This document shows, one piece after another, positions 59,290 to 64,000 of a stretch of DNA of 64,000 nt. The first letter of the stretch is position 1. The number at the start of each line of letters is the position of its first letter. A model generated the notes under the pieces. It did not search any database. It saw only the letters and a program-made list of their open reading frames with translations, and was not told the origin of the DNA. The translations under genes were made by a program, and so were the position numbers. The DNA comes from Sporolactobacillus putidus (GTDB lineage Bacteria; Bacillota; Bacilli; Bacillales; Sporolactobacillaceae), in contig NZ_BMOK01000004.1 of the NCBI RefSeq assembly GCF_014647035.1, forward strand, positions 230,406-294,405, written 5' to 3'.

Positions 59290-59681
59290 GTTTCCAACAA
59301 GATAATAGTAAGCGTCAAATCAAGCATATCTTCCACGGCCCAACGGGGAAATGTGATAAGATGACCGAACGATTTTTGATCAGCCTTTTGTTTGATTGTA
59401 ATATGCTGATTGAACAGGTTTGAAGAGGGCCTAGTGAAGGAGGAGTAATCATTTGAAATTTTACTTTATCAATTGTTTGACTAATGGTACTATCAAATAC
59501 GGACATGATATTTTAGATCAGGGTCATACAACCCTCCTCCTGATGAAAGTTTTTGATATCGTGTGATGGAAAATTGCAATTTTCGGAAAAATAATAACTA
59601 TATGGTTTATGCTAAAAAAATAACAAACTCATTGTAGTCAAATGAACGGTTGGGCCATTTGTCATAGAGAGGAATTGAATA

Positions 59682-60713
59682 ATGAACCAATACATCCTGA
59701 CTTCTATGGATACTGAAAAAAAACATGCCGGTGCGAAGGCGAAAAATGACGTGAGTAAGTTTCTCCATGAGGCCGGTTTTCTAGGCATGTTCATAGATAG
59801 TGATATGAACAAATATGAAAAAAGACTATTTTTTAGGAGCAATTTCAGGAAGAAATTAAGCGATCTTAATAAAGGGGACGTGTTGGCGATACAATATCCC
59901 TTTTATATGGGGGATTATATCGTTCGTGTGATTATTGAAGAAACGAGAAAAAAAGATATAAAGACGATTCTAATCATTCATGATATTGCTTCTCTGAGAT
60001 GGCAATTTGATAATGAAGCGGAAATCAACAAAGAAATTAATCTTCTGAACGGATTTGATATCCTTATTGTGCACAATACGTCAATGACGGATTGGTTAAG
60101 AGAAAATCACTGTCAAAGACCCATTGTCAATCTGGAGCTCTTCGATTACAGTATTGAAGGCGTTCACGATTTCAGCAAAGCGGATCCTGGCAAAAGAAGG
60201 GTCTTGTTTGCAGGCAACCTAGCCAAAGCACATTTTTTAAATAAAATCACACCCCATGATTACAAGCTTGTCCTGTTCGGCAATGGTGTTGATACTGAAG
60301 TTCTGCCTGATAGCGTGAGCTACAAAGGTTCGTTCGCTCCGGAAGAATTGCTTGACCATCTTGAGGGAGAATATGGCCTGGTCTGGGATGGGGATGATCT
60401 AGAACAATGTACAGGCGACTATGGGAACTATCTCAAGTACAACAATCCACATAAAATGTCCCTGTACATCAGCTGCCGGCTACCCATCATTATTTGGAAA
60501 GAGGCAGCCCAGGCAAGGTTTGTCGAAGAGAAAGATATTGGCATTGCTGTGTCATCTTTGACGGATTTAGATAGACGTTTAAGGGACATTACTGAAGAGC
60601 GCTATCTTAAGATGCAAAAAAATGTTGCCGAATTATCGTCTAAAACCGAAAACGGCTATTTTATCAAAAAAGCCATTAAAAATGCGATGAAGATATTAAA
60701 AAAGCAATCCTGA
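59682..60713 (+). CDS. Sugar transferase of the Gtf3/beta-1,6-galactofuranosyltransferase type
   Basis: A 343-residue GT-B-like protein. The opening QYILTSMDTEKKHAGAKAKNDV, the GDVLAIQYPFYMGDYI segment, ILIIHDIASLRW and VLFAGNLAKAHFLNK are features of the Gtf3/WbbI-like group. The later YNNPHKMSLYISCRLPIIIW is the donor-side helix. Members transfer galactofuranose or glucose. With glf in block 1, galactofuranose is the likelier donor. It stands alone between sizeable gaps; GAGAGG precedes the ATG. Confidence 0.82.
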   Translation: MNQYILTSMDTEKKHAGAKAKNDVSKFLHEAGFLGMFIDSDMNKYEKRLFFRSNFRKKLSDLNKGDVLAIQYPFYMGDYIVRVIIEETRKKDIKTILIIHDIASLRWQFDNEAEINKEINLLNGFDILIVHNTSMTDWLRENHCQRPIVNLELFDYSIEGVHDFSKADPGKRRVLFAGNLAKAHFLNKITPHDYKLVLFGNGVDTEVLPDSVSYKGSFAPEELLDHLEGEYGLVWDGDDLEQCTGDYGNYLKYNNPHKMSLYISCRLPIIIWKEAAQARFVEEKDIGIAVSSLTDLDRRLRDITEERYLKMQKNVAELSSKTENGYFIKKAIKNAMKILKKQS

Positions 60714-61062
60714 GAAAAAATTTCGTCTGATCATGTGATGGTCTGGACATCTTGCGCCAAATATCCGGACCGATATCCTTAAGTGAATCGATGGATTAAA
60801 TGCCGCCTGTATTATTGGTGGAAGGTGAAGAAGCTTAAGCGTTTTAGATACTTACTTTCTGGACATTGATGTTTATTTCATCTACAGGCAGTAGTTACGG
60901 CTTTATATCAGGAAGACTTTCCAATGTTTGGCTCCGCAACCATTACACCTTAAAATTAAGGAACTAAAGATTGTCAATATCGAAGCTTAAACTGAATAAA
61001 TTGCTTGATGAGTTAAAATCATTAGATAGACCATGATTACGAAAAAAAAGGGGAGCTCAAAC
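60714..61062. other. Intergenic region between two transferase genes
   Basis: About 350 bases with no supported gene or clear terminator. AAAAGGGGA near 61049 is the likely ribosome-binding site of the next gene. Confidence 0.35.
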
Positions 61063-61989
61063 TTGGGCGATACAATTGCATCGATCATTGTCACCTATAA
61101 CAGAAAAGCATTGCTTGCCGAAGCGATCAACTCATTGCTTTCGCAAACGTATCCCATTTCAAAAATTATCATTATCGATAACGCTTCCACTGATGGATCG
61201 AAAGAATATCTGGAAGAACTTCACTTACTGAATGAAAAGGTGGACTACGTTGTTTTGCCAGAAAATCTTGGAGGCGCCGGCGGGTTTTATCATGGGATCG
61301 AGAGGGCGATTGCCGGAAATTTTGACTGGATCAGTCTCTCGGATGACGACGCCATTTTTGACAGCCGTTATTTTGAAGAAATAATCAAGGGTTCGAAAGA
61401 AAATCCGCAGGTGAAAGCATTTGCCGGAGCCGTGATGGAACAGGGGGAGCTTTGTCCCCTACACAGAGCAAGGGTTTTAGACAGAATATCTTTTCAGTTC
61501 AGTTTCTGCGGTGAAGAGTATTACAAGGGACCTCCCTTTCCCATCGATATCTTTTCATTTGTCGGCTGCGTGATTCATAAATCAATTATCCGGCAAATCG
61601 GGCTGCCGGACAAAGAATATTTTATTCGCGGCGATGATTCAGAGTATGCATTAAGAGTTGGAGAAAAGACAGAGATATTGTGCGTTCCTCATGCTGTTGT
61701 GAATCATAAAATAAAGCCGAAGAAGGGGAACGGCGAATCATTTGTCCCTGACTGGAAAGACTTTTACGATTTAAGAAATCATTACTTTTTCGCAGTCAAG
61801 CATTCTTCGAACCGCTATTCAACGTACCGTTACATCTATGCAGGATTGATCAGAAGGGAACTGGCCACGCTGGTCAAAAGGAAATATGCCGGTTACAAAC
61901 GCTATCGTCTGCGCATGCTGAACGATATCTTCTGGGCTGTTATGCGCAACAAAAAAGGAAAGAATGAGCGGTATTTGCCAGGAAAATAA
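61063..61989 (+). CDS. Family 2 glycosyltransferase, GlfT2-like galactofuranosyltransferase
   Basis: A 308-residue GT-A enzyme. ASIIVTYNRKALLAEAINSLLSQTYP is followed by IDNASTDGS, ENLGGAGGFYHGIERA and the metal-binding LSDDDAIFD, then FIRGDDSEYALR. The GGAGGF and DDDA pattern is that of GlfT2-like galactofuranosyltransferases. TTG 61063 is favoured by AAAAGGGGA; an ATG 10 codons earlier lacks a ribosome-binding site. It probably uses UDP-galactofuranose made by Glf. Confidence 0.85.
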   Translation: MGDTIASIIVTYNRKALLAEAINSLLSQTYPISKIIIIDNASTDGSKEYLEELHLLNEKVDYVVLPENLGGAGGFYHGIERAIAGNFDWISLSDDDAIFDSRYFEEIIKGSKENPQVKAFAGAVMEQGELCPLHRARVLDRISFQFSFCGEEYYKGPPFPIDIFSFVGCVIHKSIIRQIGLPDKEYFIRGDDSEYALRVGEKTEILCVPHAVVNHKIKPKKGNGESFVPDWKDFYDLRNHYFFAVKHSSNRYSTYRYIYAGLIRRELATLVKRKYAGYKRYRLRMLNDIFWAVMRNKKGKNERYLPGK

Positions 61990-62026
61990 TGGAATGTACA
62001 CTATCAAAGAATCCTATAAACGACTG

Positions 62027-62076
62027 AAACAGTGAATCCTGCATCGCTATTAATGATGCAGGATTCACTGTTTTTC
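62027..62076 (+). terminator. Very strong terminator after the GlfT2-like gene
   Basis: A 19-bp perfect stem (AAACAGTGAATCCTGCATC with its complement at 62055-62073) and a nine-base loop, followed by T residues. Confidence 0.92.
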
Positions 62077-62462
62077 AGACATTGAAACCCCGCCTGACCG
62101 AAAGATTTTTGAACCTCGATGTCCTCTGAAGCGCCTATTATCAGTCGAGATATTAATAAAATTTTAAAGTTTATTTTTTATGATGAACTTGTTTCAGAAG
62201 CGTATTAAAAAAAAGAATCGTGATTCACAGGCACACGTGGGTTGAAGGTTCGCCTAGAAATTTGACCATAGTTTCAAGGGCGCATTGCCCACCTTTTTTC
62301 AGGTCAAATTAGGTATAACGCCCCTATATTACGGCAATCCTCAGATTGTAAACTGAATGTAAAGACATTGGTGCGATGAGGTTATTATGTTCTGCTAAGG
62401 TTAATCCGGGTAACGATTCAGCACCACTCATAAGCTTTGAATTATTAAGAAGGAGATCTAAG
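62077..62462. other. Intergenic region before the last glycosyltransferase
   Basis: About 385 bases without a supported gene. The frame of the next gene is open from 62376, but the part before 62463 has no family residues. Confidence 0.35.
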
Positions 62463-63488
62463 ATGACGGAAATTAGTATCATTGTTCCTGTGTTTAAAGT
62501 GGAGAAGTATTTACCGAGATGCGTTGAAAGCATCCTTCATCAGACGTATAAAGACTTTGAGGTCATTTTGGTCGACGACGGTTCTCCAGACCGTTGCGGC
62601 GAAATTTGTGAGCGTTATGCGCAAAAAGATAATCGAGTTCAGGTGGTCCATCAGCCCAATCAGGGAACGGGAGCCGCCAGAAACAACGGACTATTCTGTG
62701 CTAAAGGGAAGTATGTTTATTTTTGTGATCCGGATGACTATATTGAGCCTAATTTACTTGAAGATAATCACCGGCTCGCGGAAAAATTTAAGGCCAATAT
62801 GGTTATTTTCGGCTACTACAATGAGATCGTCACCTCATCGGCGAGTGAACGGATACCGAAAAAAGTGCAATCTGCATTTCTAGAGACTACCGCCGATTTC
62901 AGAAAACGGTTCGGCAGTCTATTTAAAAAAGAAATCATGTACACACTTTGGAACAAACTGTACAAAAAAGCGTTTCTTGATCGGCATCATTGCCGTTTCG
63001 GATCACAAAAGATGGGTCAGGATACGCTGTTTAATTATGGCGTCTATAAACATTTATCCCGCGTTTTTCTAAATAATCACATTTACTATCACTATTATAT
63101 GAACCGGAGCAGTTCAGCGCTCAACCGGTACAGAAAGGATAAATTTACGATCAGGTATCACGAGAACCTGAAGTTTGAAGAATTGATCAATGAATGGGGC
63201 TTTGACGAAGAATACAAAGATCTGATAACGGCTGAATGGATCCACACCCTGTCGGTCGGCATTGATAATCTATTTCATGAGCAGTGCGATTTAAAAGACA
63301 GGGAAAAAAGAAAAAAGATCCAGTCTCTTATCAATGCGCCAAAAATTGAGGCCCATTTAAAAGATGTGTCATGGAAAGAGGTTGAAGGCCCCGTCACAAC
63401 GAAAATGAAAGTTCTGTTATCAAAGAACAAGAAGGTTACGCTCCTGTTCTATTTGCTGAAGCTAAGAAAATCGGTTAAGAGTGCCTGA
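62463..63488 (+). CDS. Family 2 glycosyltransferase
   Basis: A 341-residue GT-A enzyme: ISIIVPVFKVEKYLPRCVESIL, VDDGSPDRCGEICERYA and the FCDPDDYIEPN metal site, followed by TLWNKLYKKAFL and GQDTLFNYGVYKHL. It resembles transferases of streptococcal-type capsule loci. ATG 62463 follows AAGGAGA. It is a single-gene unit bounded by terminators. Confidence 0.91.
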   Translation: MTEISIIVPVFKVEKYLPRCVESILHQTYKDFEVILVDDGSPDRCGEICERYAQKDNRVQVVHQPNQGTGAARNNGLFCAKGKYVYFCDPDDYIEPNLLEDNHRLAEKFKANMVIFGYYNEIVTSSASERIPKKVQSAFLETTADFRKRFGSLFKKEIMYTLWNKLYKKAFLDRHHCRFGSQKMGQDTLFNYGVYKHLSRVFLNNHIYYHYYMNRSSSALNRYRKDKFTIRYHENLKFEELINEWGFDEEYKDLITAEWIHTLSVGIDNLFHEQCDLKDREKRKKIQSLINAPKIEAHLKDVSWKEVEGPVTTKMKVLLSKNKKVTLLFYLLKLRKSVKSA

Positions 63489-63530
63489 CATTCGATGAAG
63501 CCGGGCAAACTTATCCATCTCCCGTCTACT

Positions 63531-63566
63531 CAAGGTGAAAATCATCTCGAGGCGGGTTTTATTATT
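63531..63566 (+). terminator. Terminator after the last glycosyltransferase
   Basis: CCCGTCT / AGGCGGG (G:T allowed) followed by TTTTATTATT. Confidence 0.65.
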
Positions 63567-63589
63567 CTTACGCCTAAAGTTTTGAAGCG

Positions 63590-63644
63590 GCAGTGCCATT
63601 TGGATAAAGCATCCTATGCTTTTTCAGACGGCACTGCTCTTTTT
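63590..63644 (+). terminator. Second terminator-like hairpin
   Basis: GCAGTGCC at 63590 pairs with GGCACTGC at 63630-63637, with a long loop, followed by TCTTTTTG. Confidence 0.6.
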
Positions 63645-63675
63645 GTACAGCGATGAGAGAACAGGGCGGCGTTCC

Positions 63676-63808
63676 GGCCAATAGAACGCTGAATCCGGCC
63701 GGAAGCAAGCCCGATTTGGCCGATAGAGCGCCTGACTTGGCCGGAAGCAAGCCCGATTTGGCCGATAGAACGCCGAATCTGGCCGGAAGAACGTCCGATT
63801 TGGACTTC
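63676..63808. repeat. Tandem array, exact 21 bp period, GGCCGGAAG family, cut by an IS
   Basis: Units start at 63676, 63697, 63718, 63739, 63760 and 63781, alternating GGCCRATAGARCGCCKRAWYY and GGCCGGAAGCAAGCCCGATTT. Every unit is exactly 21 bp; alternation gives a 42-bp super-repeat. A seventh unit begins at 63802 and is interrupted seven bases in by the IS end. It reads as AGSKPDL/ADRTPNL heptapeptides in one frame, which I take as an artefact. Confidence 0.9.
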
Positions 63809-63876
63809 TGTCAAGAAAGTGGACACCTAGAAATGAAAGACACTTGTCTCAAAAGCTACCGCGCTGCGCTTGGTCT

Positions 63877-63924
63877 GGGTTGAGTGACGAGAAGTACAAG
63901 AGACTACTTCTCGTCACTCAACCC
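63877..63924. repeat. 20-bp perfect inverted repeat inside the IS
   Basis: GGGTTGAGTGACGAGAAGTA at 63877-63896 and its exact complement at 63905-63924 around an eight-base loop. It lies between the transposase stop and the IS end. No T tract follows on either strand. Confidence 0.85.
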
Positions 63925-63936
63925 CAAATGGAGCAA

Positions 63937-64000
63937 TTATGAGACGTCGGCAATCGTCTGAGCGTATTTCTTTTCGAATGCTTCAGGCGAACAGTAACCG
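63937..64000 (-). CDS. IS3-family transposase OrfB, C-terminal end
   Basis: The last 20 residues before TAA read GYCSPEAFEKKYAQTIADVS. GYxSPxxFE is the usual end of the IS3-family integrase-type transposase. The gene continues past the right edge. Confidence 0.8.
   Translation of the reverse strand, partial: GYCSPEAFEKKYAQTIADVS

Larger units (their letters stand above)
63809..64000 (-). mobile_element. IS3-family insertion sequence, one end
   Basis: TGTCAAGAAAGTGGACACC at 63809 is a typical IS3-family terminal inverted repeat. The transposase reads on the minus strand and its end is inside. The rest lies beyond the window. Confidence 0.8.

Noticed and set aside
63653..63883. Small plus-strand protein with AGSKPDL repeats
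   Set aside because: It is array translation that runs into the IS end; no start signal.

Overview
The window reads as chromosome of an endospore-forming member of the Bacilli. It carries an F-type ATP synthase operon, sporulation genes (spoIID, spoIIQ, spoIIID), mbl and flagellar rod-type genes in an order close to the Bacillus subtilis ywm/ywq neighbourhood. Protein similarity by eye and moderate GC suggest a Sporolactobacillus-like genus, but that is inference. 

Layout. (1) 1-5 kb: atpF end, atpHAGDC and a terminator. (2) 5.7-10.6 kb: ywzB-like, ywmB-like, murA, spoIID, spoIIQ. (3) 11-16.5 kb: a locus like B. subtilis ywrABCD, with an Lrp-type regulator, a YwrD-type gamma-glutamyltransferase and a two-gene chromate transporter. 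An MFS transporter sits inside it, and its promoter is a near twin of the glutamyltransferase promoter. (4) 16.9-23.2 kb: a NERD protein, a 30-unit tandem array, spoIIID, mbl, flhO/flhP, an EpuA-like protein and fabZ. (5) 23.6-28.6 kb, minus strand: three paralogous regulators. Each joins an alpha/beta-hydrolase fold with a disrupted active site to a SARP-like DNA-binding and helical C-terminus. (6) 29.5-36.4 kb, minus strand: a RiPP-like island with a 35-residue candidate precursor, a PqqD-like leader binder, an intact HprK-like kinase, a second HprK-like protein that has lost its P-loop, an S24/S26 peptidase, an ABC exporter and a nucleotidyltransferase. It resembles a paeninodin-type lasso cluster but has no visible cyclase (C) or leader protease (B2). 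(7) 37.8-63.5 kb: an exopolysaccharide region in two paralogous blocks. Block 1 (galU to ugd) has ordinary GC. Block 2 (about 49.5-56.6 kb) is clearly AT-rich; it starts with a diverged copy of the block 1 promoter and decayed copies of its first transferase genes. A GH25 lysozyme with six wall-binding-type repeats and two likely galactofuranosyl/hexosyl transferases follow. With the UDP-galactopyranose mutase of block 1 they suggest a galactofuranose-containing polymer. No flippase or chain-length kinase is seen here. (8) The right edge cuts an IS3-family element. 

Across the window five intergenic gaps hold tandem arrays with a 20-21 bp period but different sequences. Two of them, 29 kb apart, share the same 21-21-21-19 (82 bp) super-repeat. 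The strongest candidates for undescribed biology are the cyclase-less RiPP island, the pseudo-hydrolase regulators and these arrays.
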